From the IMG/VR virus record IMGVR_UViG_3300030099_005781, positions 1 through 27,433 of that record: 27,433 nucleotides of DNA, one strand, 5' to 3'. Of the stretch, positions 10,301 to 15,668 are shown in pieces. The stretch is from a virus. The notes beneath the pieces were generated by a model. That model had not been told where the DNA came from and did not search any database. It saw only the letters and a list, made by a program, of their open reading frames with translations. The first letter of the stretch is position 1. The number at the start of each line of letters is the position of its first letter. The position numbers were made by a program, and so were the translations under genes.

Positions 10301-10913
10301 ATTAAAAGATATAGTTACTAAGAGAGTTGTGGTGGCATCTCAATTTGACGCAATGATTAAAAAACAGGGAAATAAAAATTATGCTGCAGCAAGAAAAGTA
10401 AATAGTTGGCAAAATCAATATGAAAGAGATGTATTGAAAAAAGAGAAGACTGTGTTTTTGTCTGAGGGTAATTGGAGTAAAAGGACTCCATATTACAAAT
10501 CTTTAAAAGAAGCCATATATTTTGAAGATGATAGCATAATAGCAAAAAAACTTTATGCAGCGTACAATTATTTAGTTAGTGATATAGAAAAACAAAACGC
10601 CAATGCTGGTATCACAAAATCAGTCAGTCAGATTCATAAAGAAGCGAAACGTGCTCTTTCATCATCAATTACAAAAATGAAATTTGGCTCTGGATTATCA
10701 TATAAAGCTAAAAATGCAAGTGCTTCTGCTAATCAACAATTTAGAAAATGGATTGTAAAAAACTTTGGTAACGAAGGTGCAGTTTTAATTAGACAAGTTG
10801 ATGCAAACTATAAAAAGACAGTCAGCAAGATAAATAAAATTTTTGCAGACAATTGGGAAAATTACTCTGTCTATGCAAGCGTCAATAATCCTAGCTCTAA
10901 ATTAACTAAATAA
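4374..10913 (+). CDS. Giant multidomain virion protein with recombinase-like and HExxH domains (2179 aa)
   Basis: Start ATG directly abuts the upstream TAA and has no clear Shine-Dalgarno, so coupling is likely. Visible order: N-terminal acidic/Ser-rich part; Ala/Gly-rich hydrophobic region (about 120-330); Lys/Glu coiled coil (about 330-620); a segment resembling a tyrosine recombinase (about 640-855) with R724, K747, KDLR 809-812, LGHK with H840 and Y849 nine residues later; a box-I-like SPRPGE at 940-945; a zincin motif HEMSH at 1041-1045 with candidate third ligand E1073-E1075 or E1082; long helical regions; and from about 1660 a hydrophobic, amphipathic C-terminal part. The architecture resembles the large polyvalent proteins that phages package and inject with their DNA. 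It could serve as the DNA-ejection conduit and carry enzymatic cargo. Domain calls come from motifs read by eye; coding is certain. Confidence 0.85.
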   Translation: MPLNNQTIGILNNQRSQGPSYYKTLSDEDLYKILEMEGRIPETAIWEEQSTGSKISPLSTSSQESSPENLSFLGSLSDWGIDEDSYDFMKAAYNRSLTGTTEQLITGQARYDVDDTDFTVLEDIGASLVSFFMPLDLLTMGVGGKIGGAAIQGGLKSGLFGGALKKASQKAVQEGAEDVFKSTAVQRVLSNNKLQKALIGATAQAPALGLYEAAIGGVNSSINGESFLSGAAQGAFHGAFMGFATGAIGGGMGARQADILLKGTQKDKFLSKLDKFKAYGVYGMPGQVAAESAVFSASEIAPKILRGEDVRAEEILTSFGTNIGLFGALKTVGKVQNKFWEKTQEALEPTKTEIAEKNRLKDGLDNVSRTVEETTGKKPEEILRETSSSTSKDKLDQAQLKVTQENINKILELRRKGEQNIDGVEVARINATLSNTIDNLSKREPTELRKQILKEAKEEKKILEDNFQKFLESSTPEVKKPVEKKIDTDIEILEKLSDSQLIKEGVDALGITEKNIKTNYKSLILDPDGNPILKRQDLIKDIVKRKEEISIKDLGKKLPTPEEHFNIKKETVAYKTNESFKERVNKLSQLLEDLKIKESNYKNFTKSKKESYYDIQEIAQNKFISEGRVGKQADAKGKRKLVDVKTDMSHTKLYLKFSKELEKQNKSLRDATQADVVSFIVNNPGSQNGLKILYQHMNALNKVKDPTLQAFIPDMQKFGGLAERTKKGLRIDKIDVENANVRYVQSKTLGLKEVPILSRLNNLFSKITAKTKVNDKAGDVLFRDTKGNALLEGQQKNIIKYFFGDIKPKDLRKAFSQYVAQKYGLGSEKFRIVDEYGLGHKASTLDKAYTKDINLRKPLKDLQQEFVDLIESKVPLDQKFVTKYKDGGINIQQLRDAYNKIKETRSTKLLNKEKPEIKLSGKTIDLDTAEAMIRFMVETSPRPGEVVPKLKKDIIFKSVEPVFESSATQFRKKRLQERLDSSTAEQKNFETHFSNIPAYKNVRVKFEQELGKSGGKKVYGQLEGHVVKISKGDIPADVLPHEMSHYVVNILKKFGTKKDIDLIQRGKQMFKSEEELVQRIGEYTLGQMKNKTMISKSKSFIKMFNARLKEFFGISTKDDIAFIMSRKVITGKNVPMNIQVKNYLSKAKTEYRLARDLPKESIPLYKQIKTFESELRNKKVLRQSDLNALRKNYDIPLEGDKKGLATYGDLNRYAEHIYDVKAKQSNISRLESLRRENNVPLAESNQILETLGSVNGKIEGLTPKNRVQYENIIKDYNKKNVVKYNTKDHIIGDSKKLNFFQKSIRVMLPSSEFLSKYGGSVGESIKDKMNYFDSFRTRLEGFGYEGNNKIKFILGKKRYNVYKNNASLFDAERTQKYINAFKPTKDGREGIAVRQNWPKLSQKEINFFENTKKKGTPEYRAKEQWTETKNYYWNNMLVEARKQNNSATFEVMKQEFDELFVNNYFTRKITKEAYEAIGTGNYLDKLVNKNLNKAAKSQALKDLGSNASKKQLDARIEKLKNQDRFRAQIEMDIYNFLRQETKQIKNPYIQKRGPILPEFIIVNKKGQNKLVRTYETKEANTSSQYIAGMSQHIATLRHFPEFTGMGGKYKDGKLASDLVKLGQKDPLLKEYAEEAIGYLVENRPSSSLQKDGHRILAGIAHISAAIGLSSPTSGIKNILIGIPRAIASFGFVNTAIGIKRGFSANSWNEARAKGILGFQSKTLDLQKSGYGRFTMEKVFQFNLMTKTENFNRIVSMEAGKLYFNSQVNALKGTGLLKGLGEKNSKRLMKDMFELSDKDINFLKKMDFNNSKDAKRYNEILAHVEQMSHMSAQGGTSATRVPLWMSTQYGKPLTLFQRIAFATTRDTVKNYIKPAMRGNFAPIIRAGVAHGFAGASLYAMYEYFLDTEPPSSAGKPLDKVAMYLWRSEFAGLAGTLLDPYDKGVTTNLMQPVIFQNSKELISNISQVYTGKKTGEQALKDIVTKRVVVASQFDAMIKKQGNKNYAAARKVNSWQNQYERDVLKKEKTVFLSEGNWSKRTPYYKSLKEAIYFEDDSIIAKKLYAAYNYLVSDIEKQNANAGITKSVSQIHKEAKRALSSSITKMKFGSGLSYKAKNASASANQQFRKWIVKNFGNEGAVLIRQVDANYKKTVSKINKIFADNWENYSVYASVNNPSSKLTK

Positions 10914-11336
10914 ATCTTTGATTGGCAATAGGGCCATCTGAGACATCTTATCATCACCACCCATTGTAAGCTTTAAATTACCTTCTTTATGCAACTTTTT
11001 AATCTTTTCTTTAAGTAAGCTTGTCTTGAATATAAAACCTCCTTCAATGACGTTATTGTAGCTCAACAAATGAATCCATGTTTCTGCATCTGTAACTGAT
11101 AATCCTGATAATTTACCTCTGCACCTGATTTCAATGGCAATGTTGCCTGTTTTTTTCCACATATCTCTTTCTGTTTTGACTTCTACTTTATTGTTTTTAT
11201 CTTGAAATGCTTTGACAAAATCTTCACCTAACCTACCAAACTCAAGGTCGTGGTCAAACTTTTGCTGAAACTCTTCTGTTACTGGCATGTATCTACCTCC
11301 TTCGTATATTTCTGCAGGCCCTAAGACCTCAATCAT
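10902..11336 (-). CDS. PD-(D/E)XK-type nuclease, phage family
   Basis: 144 residues from the ATG at 11336, which overlaps the previous stop (ATGATTGA); a TTG at 11354 is an alternative. Core residues: GED with E38, VEVKTERD at 51-58, then TGNIAIEIR at 63-71 and SGLSVTDAETW at about 77-87. The VKTxxD...TGNIAIE...SGxxxTxAxxW arrangement recalls a phage group of restriction-like endonucleases (from memory, not searched). It would cut DNA or branched intermediates during replication, recombination or host DNA breakdown. It is the last gene of the - strand operon, next to the RuvC-like resolvase and helicase. Its 3' end overlaps the end of the giant + strand gene by 12 bases, a tail-to-tail overlap without an obvious terminator. 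Confidence 0.75.
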   Translation of the reverse strand: MIEVLGPAEIYEGGRYMPVTEEFQQKFDHDLEFGRLGEDFVKAFQDKNNKVEVKTERDMWKKTGNIAIEIRCRGKLSGLSVTDAETWIHLLSYNNVIEGGFIFKTSLLKEKIKKLHKEGNLKLTMGGDDKMSQMALLPIKDLFS

Positions 11337-11541
11337 TTTCTTTAATGTTATCAATTCTTTCCTGTAGTACGTCTATATCATCTAACCCTTGCATCTGTAT
11401 CACCATATCCGTCAACGATGTATAACACCAAACACAAAAAGCAACATGAGATATGCCGAAGTATCCAACAACATCCCCTGCATCTTCTTCTATTTCACTG
11501 TCGCATATATTGCACGTTATGTCATCTCCCCAATCACTCAT
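11329..11541 (-). CDS. Small zinc-ribbon protein
   Basis: 70 residues starting MSDWGDD; the ATG overlaps the end of the resolvase gene by 8 bases. An ATG at 11556 or TTG at 11574 would extend it. Two Cys pairs, CNIC and CVWC, about 24 residues apart make a four-Cys zinc ribbon, with an acidic surface between them and an acidic helical C-terminus. No DNA-binding basic patch stands out. Its place between resolvase and nuclease suggests an accessory role in replication or transcription control. No family recognised. Confidence 0.65.
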   Translation of the reverse strand: MSDWGDDITCNICDSEIEEDAGDVVGYFGISHVAFCVWCYTSLTDMVIQMQGLDDIDVLQERIDNIKEND

Positions 11542-12007
11542 TTCTAAAAAACTCATTTCTGGCGAAATCTGCAATCAATATTGAATCTGCAGTCATCAGT
11601 GTTACGTTAAGTTCTGGATAAAAACGTTTAGCTTTATCTTTGAGCCACTTCTTTCTATCTGAATATGATAAATCTTTTGGACATCCAAAATATTTCATCC
11701 ATTCATTAGGCAAGCATGTTTGTAGCGGTATCTCATGACAAGCAATAACACCCATCCATTGTCCGTAGTTTACACCATACGAAAATGCGGCTCGTACTGC
11801 ATTGTTGGGTCTGGCCCATACACGCTCCATCAACACCTTGACTTTGCTTGCAGGTGTATCATTTATTAGCAGGCTAAGTAGTATAGCCATGTCTTCTGTT
11901 TTTTGTGGACATTTATATGTCTTGACTTCTTTTTTATATGACATAGTAATTCCTCCAGATTTTCCTGGGTCTATTCCTATGTATTTAAAATGGGAGTTCT
12001 TTGGCAT
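11534..12007 (-). CDS. RuvC-like Holliday junction resolvase
   Basis: 157 residues with RNase H-fold hallmarks: GIDPGKSGGI at 11-20 (D13), the strand VKVLMERV with E61, and the C-terminal TADSILIADFARN with D141 and D147. These four acidic positions are the usual two-metal catalytic set of RuvC-type crossover junction endodeoxyribonucleases, and the length fits RuvC (about 150-190 aa). It should resolve four-way and branched DNA before packaging. The start at 12007 has AAGGAG seven bases upstream and overlaps the helicase gene by 23 bases. Its neighbours (helicase, annealing protein, nucleases) support a recombination-dependent replication module. Confidence 0.85.
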   Translation of the reverse strand: MPKNSHFKYIGIDPGKSGGITMSYKKEVKTYKCPQKTEDMAILLSLLINDTPASKVKVLMERVWARPNNAVRAAFSYGVNYGQWMGVIACHEIPLQTCLPNEWMKYFGCPKDLSYSDRKKWLKDKAKRFYPELNVTLMTADSILIADFARNEFFRNE

Positions 12008-13343
12008 CCATCATCTCCTTTCTTTTAATTGAATTAATAAAGTCTTCGTAGCTATCAAATATCTTACACTTGTCTCCATTGTAGCCCATATCAGACTCTC
12101 CTGTCTCTCCATACCTAACTTTCTTTGCAACAAATGTAATTACATTCTTGCCCTTACCATCTTCACCATTGATTTTATAATCATAGTATACAAAGAATAC
12201 ATTCTCTGCTACCTGCTCAATGGCTCCACTTTCTGCTAGGTCTGATAGTTGTGGTCTACCATTTTTGTTACGTGACTCTATAGCTCTATTTAACTGCGAT
12301 GCTAGGACCACTGAACATCTCATTTGTTTTGCAAGCCACTTATAATCATTAACAAGTCTTTCTAACTGCAGTCTTCTTTCAGAAATACGTGTGTCTGGAG
12401 ATACAAGTTGTATGTAGTCATCCATAATAACATCAGGTTTAAATCGTTTTACTTCTGCAGATGTCTTTGCAAAGTCTCTTATGTTATCAAACATCAAAAA
12501 CTTATCTTCGTTATACTTTTTTTGTATGATTTGCTTGACTTGCTCTAATTGTTGCAAAGAGCTTTGATTGTGTATGCCTTGCCTTATAAGTGAGTAAGAT
12601 AGCTTTTGAGATTCCAAGCATATCAGTTTTTTAATAACCTCTATGTTGGGTAGCTCTCTATTGAATAAAGCTACCTTATAGCCATTACTTACAAGGCTAG
12701 CTAGCATATTAATCATCATTGTCGTTTTGCCATGGCCTGGCCTTCCACCAATGATTGTTATCTCTCCTCGTGTCAGTCCTCCTGCAAACTTGTCAATAGC
12801 ATTGTATCCAGTCTTGATTAAATTAATATCTTTGTTTTGTATATCCTGGACCGCATCAAGCAATAAATCATCAATGGTTTCTTTTTCTTTTGCGGGATTT
12901 AGTTCTATAAGTTCTGAAAATAATGTATGAGCATTGACGATGCAATCGTATGCTCCATCACCTCCACCTATAGCATCTTGTTGTATCTTTGATGTTTCCT
13001 CTACCACTCTACGCATCAAATACTTTTCATAAAGTTTTTTAAGATACATTTCAAAAGATACTTCAGTGCCTGCGGCCATAGTACAATCAACCACATACAT
13101 GTTTGTGCATCCAATTAAATTATTTTCATCTTTAAGTGATGCTCCTACTGTTGTCAAATCAATAAACTCTTTTTTCTGTTGCATTGATTTTAACAGTGAC
13201 CACAATGATTTTGCTTTTGGTTGATAAAAAACATCATCAGTTGTAATATAGTTTCTAGCTACATTTAATTGTTCTGGGTATAAAATAATACACCCAAGGA
13301 CACTGTTTTCTAAACCAGTATCACATGGTACTACGTTACTCAT
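11985..13343 (-). CDS. dnaB: DnaB-type replicative helicase
   Basis: 452 residues, close to the usual DnaB length. The N-terminal domain (1-150) contains the DnaB signature NSVLGCIILYPEQL. The RecA-like C-terminal domain has Walker A GGRPGHGKT at 199-207 (K206), Walker B VIMDDYIQ at 305-312, the LASQLNR motif 3, and the DnaB H4-like GRPQLSDLAESGAIEQVA. It unwinds DNA ahead of the replication fork as a hexamer. No primase or helicase loader is encoded nearby, so host DnaG and polymerase III are probably used. The start at 13343 has AAGGAG six bases upstream. A 6-bp inverted repeat lies just upstream of the ribosome site. The C-terminus ends KELPF, a short acidic/hydrophobic tip. Confidence 0.95.
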   Translation of the reverse strand: MSNVVPCDTGLENSVLGCIILYPEQLNVARNYITTDDVFYQPKAKSLWSLLKSMQQKKEFIDLTTVGASLKDENNLIGCTNMYVVDCTMAAGTEVSFEMYLKKLYEKYLMRRVVEETSKIQQDAIGGGDGAYDCIVNAHTLFSELIELNPAKEKETIDDLLLDAVQDIQNKDINLIKTGYNAIDKFAGGLTRGEITIIGGRPGHGKTTMMINMLASLVSNGYKVALFNRELPNIEVIKKLICLESQKLSYSLIRQGIHNQSSLQQLEQVKQIIQKKYNEDKFLMFDNIRDFAKTSAEVKRFKPDVIMDDYIQLVSPDTRISERRLQLERLVNDYKWLAKQMRCSVVLASQLNRAIESRNKNGRPQLSDLAESGAIEQVAENVFFVYYDYKINGEDGKGKNVITFVAKKVRYGETGESDMGYNGDKCKIFDSYEDFINSIKRKEMMDAKELPF

Positions 13344-13360
13344 ATTGACTCCTTTCCGTA

Positions 13361-13381
13361 AGCAGACATTTAGTATCTGCT
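13361..13381 (-). promoter_or_regulatory. Hairpin upstream of helicase gene
   Basis: A perfect 6-bp inverted repeat, AGCAGA and TCTGCT with a 9-base loop, lies in the 45-base gap before the helicase ribosome site. No T-run follows, so it is not a normal intrinsic terminator. It may be an mRNA processing or stability element. Seen in sequence; function inferred. Confidence 0.35.
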
Positions 13382-13388
13382 AGTTCTA

Positions 13389-13643
13389 TTAAGCTTTTAT
13401 ACTATACTCTTTAAAAGCTTGTATTATGTTATCTTCCATAGCCTCAAAGTCTGATAGTCGCTCCTCTATTTTTAGCAACATCTTCTTTGTTATGACTGTT
13501 TTATTTTCTGTTTTTTCACCTTCTCTTTCTGCATAATCATTTAGCATGTGTTCATAGAAACGTATCATTCTTTGTACGTATTCTAGTCTAGTGCTATTGA
13601 TTATTGTTCTTTTGAACTTTCTCTCATTTGATTCTCCTGGCAT
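13389..13643 (-). CDS. Hypothetical charged helical protein (84 aa)
   Basis: Starts at the ATG at 13643 with an AGAGGAG site five bases upstream and overlaps the preceding gene by 43 bases. The protein is almost wholly charged and helical (Arg, Glu, Lys), with segments RLEYVQRMIRFYEHML and LLKIEERLSDFEAME, probably a helical hairpin. No cysteines or membrane segment. Function unknown; it lies directly before the helicase and could be a loader or accessory by position only. Confidence 0.7.
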   Translation of the reverse strand: MPGESNERKFKRTIINSTRLEYVQRMIRFYEHMLNDYAEREGEKTENKTVITKKMLLKIEERLSDFEAMEDNIIQAFKEYSIKA

Positions 13644-13855
13644 TCGGACTCCTCTTGTGTATTAGTTTGCCTCACTATGTCTTGTACTTGCTCCGATATT
13701 GCCCCCTCTAATTCACTCAACTGCACATCATTTATCCTGTAAAAATTAGGCTCTCCATTCACAGGCATTACTGATAAAGGCTCTCCCTTAAAATAAATAC
13801 CCCAATTATTTCTTTCTAGGACTATTTTTATTATTTTTTGTATCTGACTTTCCAT
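13601..13855 (-). CDS. Hypothetical protein (84 aa)
   Basis: The start at ATG 13855 (MESQIQKI) is chosen because GGAGG stands six bases upstream; the frame upstream to 13918 is not supported by a site. The N-terminal half is mixed alpha/beta (NNWGIYFKGEPLSVMPVNG); the C-terminal half is an acidic, Gln/Glu-rich tail that overlaps the next gene. Possible small DNA-mimic or adaptor; no family recognised. Confidence 0.65.
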   Translation of the reverse strand: MESQIQKIIKIVLERNNWGIYFKGEPLSVMPVNGEPNFYRINDVQLSELEGAISEQVQDIVRQTNTQEESECQENQMRESSKEQ

Positions 13856-14030
13856 GTAGTTCCTCCATATATTTCGTGAACTTTTCTTTGTCTTTATTAT
13901 ACTCGATATAAGAATCAAGCACTTTCTGTGTTCTTAGTATCTCCAACTGACTTCTTCTGTTTTCCATTATCAGATTTGACACTACGTTTTCCACTTGTTT
14001 TAGTGTTGGTTTTTTCTTTGGTTGCTTCAT
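13806..14030 (-). CDS. Hypothetical basic protein overlapping its neighbour (74 aa)
   Basis: Basic N-terminus (KQPKKKPTLKQ), then a helix pair with NVVSNLIMENRR and LDSYIEYNKDKEKFTKYMEEL, probably a coiled coil. GGAG lies about 13 bases upstream of the ATG, a long spacing. It overlaps the 78-aa gene before it by 116 bases in a different frame and the next gene by 50 bases. The ordered hydrophobic heptads in both frames argue that both are translated. From memory, similar KKPTLKQVEN-type proteins occur in other phages; not checked. Confidence 0.6.
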   Translation of the reverse strand: MKQPKKKPTLKQVENVVSNLIMENRRSQLEILRTQKVLDSYIEYNKDKEKFTKYMEELHGKSDTKNNKNSPRKK

Positions 14031-14151
14031 GAATATCTATATTCTCCTTTGTAGAATTAACTTCACTCAATTGATTTAATAAATTAATAACCCACTTTAA
14101 ATCTGCCTCAATCTTATCTAGTCTATTGTCTACTTCTATTGCTCTACCCAT
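13915..14151 (-). CDS. Hypothetical coiled-coil protein with Lys/Ser/Thr tail (78 aa)
   Basis: ATG at 14151 with AGGAG seven bases upstream. Residues 1-35 (GRAIEVDNRLDKIEADLKWV and on) form a leucine-type coiled coil; residues 40-78 are a disordered Lys/Thr/Ser/Gly tail. Coiled-coil N-terminus plus basic disordered tail is common among small phage proteins of unknown function. The tail region is also coding in another frame (see the 74-aa gene). Confidence 0.65.
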   Translation of the reverse strand: MGRAIEVDNRLDKIEADLKWVINLLNQLSEVNSTKENIDIHEATKEKTNTKTSGKRSVKSDNGKQKKSVGDTKNTESA

Positions 14152-14399
14152 TATTTTTCTCCTAAAGTTTTTACTTTTTTCCCGTTACTATATCTAATGA
14201 TTTTATCAATCTTTCCATTTTCTCTGTAGTATAGCCAATCACCATGCTTATAGTTATTGACTTTGTAACCAGATACTTTTATTTCTCCATTCATGTAATA
14301 CTCAACAACATAAGTCGAATCACCATAAACTGTTTGTATCTTCATTATTTGTGCAAAACTGATGCACAAAAAAGCAATCATTATTATTACTTTGTTCAT
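14151..14399 (-). CDS. Exported MORN/YwqK-like repeat protein (82 aa)
   Basis: The N-terminus MNKVIIMIAFLCISFAQ is a signal-peptide-like segment (Lys, hydrophobic core, small residues), so the protein is probably exported or membrane-anchored. The mature part has two short repeats of MORN_2/YwqK type: YYMNGEIKVSGYKVN and HGDWLYYRENGKIDKIIRYSNGK, with conserved Gly, Trp, Tyr and NGK positions. Start at 14399 has AAGGAG upstream and overlaps the previous gene by ATGA. An exported protein inside a replication operon is unusual; superinfection exclusion or envelope modification would fit. Function inferred only. Confidence 0.7.
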   Translation of the reverse strand: MNKVIIMIAFLCISFAQIMKIQTVYGDSTYVVEYYMNGEIKVSGYKVNNYKHGDWLYYRENGKIDKIIRYSNGKKVKTLGEK

Positions 14400-14521
14400 T
14401 TTTTCTCCTTGTTTTTTCTGTATTCTAAATATTCTTTTGCTTCTTTTTCAGTTAAAAACTTTTTACCCTTAACAATGTAAATAAAATCAAGCTCTTGTAT
14501 TATTAAATTGTTATCAACCAT
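14396..14521 (-). CDS. Hypothetical 41-aa protein
   Basis: ATG at 14521 with GGAGGAT upstream; an in-frame ATG at 14533 is less well placed. It ends in an ATGA overlap with the exported protein gene. Short beta-type start (NNLIIQELDFIYIV), then a Lys/Glu helix with FLTEKEAKEYLEYRKN. Coding is supported by ribosome site, tight coupling and amino-acid pattern. No known family. Confidence 0.6.
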   Translation of the reverse strand: MVDNNLIIQELDFIYIVKGKKFLTEKEAKEYLEYRKNKEKK

Positions 14522-14629
14522 ATCATCCTCCATATTATATATATAAATAAAACAAACAAACAAACCATTAAAAACATATCAAAACCATCTAAATTAGTAC
14601 CAGATGATTTATGATGCCTCTGGAAAGGC

Positions 14630-14776
14630 TTACGATTTCTTTTCGACGATTTTCTTCTTTTGAACATCTATTTTTCCATATTTAAGTTCAATATATTTCC
14701 TAAGTCTCTCCAAAGGCTCCAATTCTTTGGGAGTACGCCTTGGCTGTTCGTGGCGAAAGGAATCTAAAAACCACAT
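14630..14776 (-). CDS. Hypothetical 48-aa basic protein
   Basis: ATG at 14776 with GGGAG six bases upstream. The sequence has an aromatic N-terminus (MWFLDSFRHEQPRR) and a helix with TPKELEPLERLRKYIELKYG followed by Lys/Val repeats. It overlaps the end of the preceding 40-aa gene by 13 bases. The stretch from 14534 to 14629, after its stop, holds an AT-rich tract with GTTT repeats and no clear gene. Confidence 0.55.
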   Translation of the reverse strand: MWFLDSFRHEQPRRTPKELEPLERLRKYIELKYGKIDVQKKKIVEKKS

Positions 14777-14886
14777 GACATACTCCCAATTATAAGGAAG
14801 GCTTGACCCTTGTTAGCAATAATATCCCCAAACCAATCGTTGGCCAAGATAACTATTGTTATATGATGATACTGATTATTACTCAC
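14764..14886 (-). CDS. Hypothetical 40-aa protein with GTG start
   Basis: Open from GTG 14886 to TAG 14764-14766, with AGGAAGGA upstream at longer spacing. The hydrophobic core (HHITIVILANDWFGDIIANK) looks like a small soluble beta/alpha unit or weak membrane segment. Coding is plausible from amino-acid pattern and coupling to the 48-aa gene, but start and reality are uncertain. Confidence 0.4.
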   Translation of the reverse strand: MSNNQYHHITIVILANDWFGDIIANKGQAFLIIGSMSCGF

Positions 14887-14908
14887 CTGTCAATATCCTT
14901 CCTAATCA

Positions 14909-15043
14909 TTATTTAACGTGCCTGTATACGCTTGCTAAAGACACATTAAAATTTCTAGCAATGCTCTTTGGTTTCATACCAAAAAGATAAGCTCCTTTCA
15001 TTAGCACTGATTTAACTGGTTTTATTTTAGAATGGGATTTCAT
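14909..15043 (-). CDS. Small helix-turn-helix protein (44 aa)
   Basis: Starts at ATG 15043, seven bases after GGGAG; an ATG at 15046 is too close to the site and the upstream extension overlaps the SSB-like gene out of frame. Residues about 15-44 read as a resolvase/Hin-type HTH: GAYLFGMKPKSIARNFNV then SLASVYRHVK, the recognition helix ending in YRHVK as in invertase C-termini. It lacks any catalytic domain, so it is probably a DNA-binding regulator or adaptor. Overlaps the SSB-like gene by 17 bases. Confidence 0.65.
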   Translation of the reverse strand: MKSHSKIKPVKSVLMKGAYLFGMKPKSIARNFNVSLASVYRHVK

Positions 15044-15668
15044 CATCCATCTCCCTTTTCTTTCCACCAGTCCACTGCTTACAATACTTAACAACCCATG
15101 GAGTTCTTTCTTTACCCTCACTATCTGTCCATGTTTTGCCTTTACCTACGACTGCCTGCACTGGAGTACCTACTAAGGCTTCCATATCCATCTCTGGCAA
15201 CTCTTTAACTTCTATGTCGTTTCCATCAACTTGTGCGGTGACTGTCTTACATTCAATGCCACATGATTCACAAAACCATAAATAGTATTTGTTGAAATCA
15301 CTACGTGACTTAAATGTATCGTTTTCTCCTGGCTCAAGATATTTAAATATTGAACCTTTAAACTTATACCCTACATAAGAACTACCATCACACTTTACTG
15401 TCGTGTCATCTGAGTATCTTACATAAGCATAACTGTTGTCTTTATTCTCTGGAGCTACCTCAACAAAGTAATCATATACTCTAGCTTTGTATTCTCCACC
15501 CTTCACATCAACTACTTTACTGTTCACTTGCACAATGTGACATAAATACTCACCACTAACAAGTGGATGTTTATTTGGGTCAGCTTTTTTTGTGCTTTTG
15601 CTCGTAGGGATTGCAAAGCTCTTTTCTGTTACTGCTTTATCAAACAGTTCATCTGTCATTCCTGCCAT
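15027..15668 (-). CDS. SSB-like single-stranded DNA-binding protein
   Basis: 213 residues ending in MDDEIPF, matching the acidic-aromatic tip (DDDIPF type) by which bacterial and phage SSBs recruit partner proteins. The body is beta-rich with aromatic residues (GEYLCHIVQVNSKVV, YKARVYDYFVEV, YAYVRYSD), consistent with an OB-like fold, and has an NKYYLWFCESCGI segment with a Cys pair. Directly downstream of the annealing protein, whose stop it overlaps, so the two are likely made together. The SSB call rests on tail, fold pattern and context, not on a named-family match; a structural homologue of DUF669-type proteins is an alternative. Confidence 0.65.
   Translation of the reverse strand: MAGMTDELFDKAVTEKSFAIPTSKSTKKADPNKHPLVSGEYLCHIVQVNSKVVDVKGGEYKARVYDYFVEVAPENKDNSYAYVRYSDDTTVKCDGSSYVGYKFKGSIFKYLEPGENDTFKSRSDFNKYYLWFCESCGIECKTVTAQVDGNDIEVKELPEMDMEALVGTPVQAVVGKGKTWTDSEGKERTPWVVKYCKQWTGGKKREMDDEIPF

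Noticed and set aside
14534-14539. TATAAT box in the AT-rich gap before the 41-aa gene
   Set aside because: It is so close to the ribosome site that the transcript would start within it; the gap is almost pure A/T so chance matches are expected.
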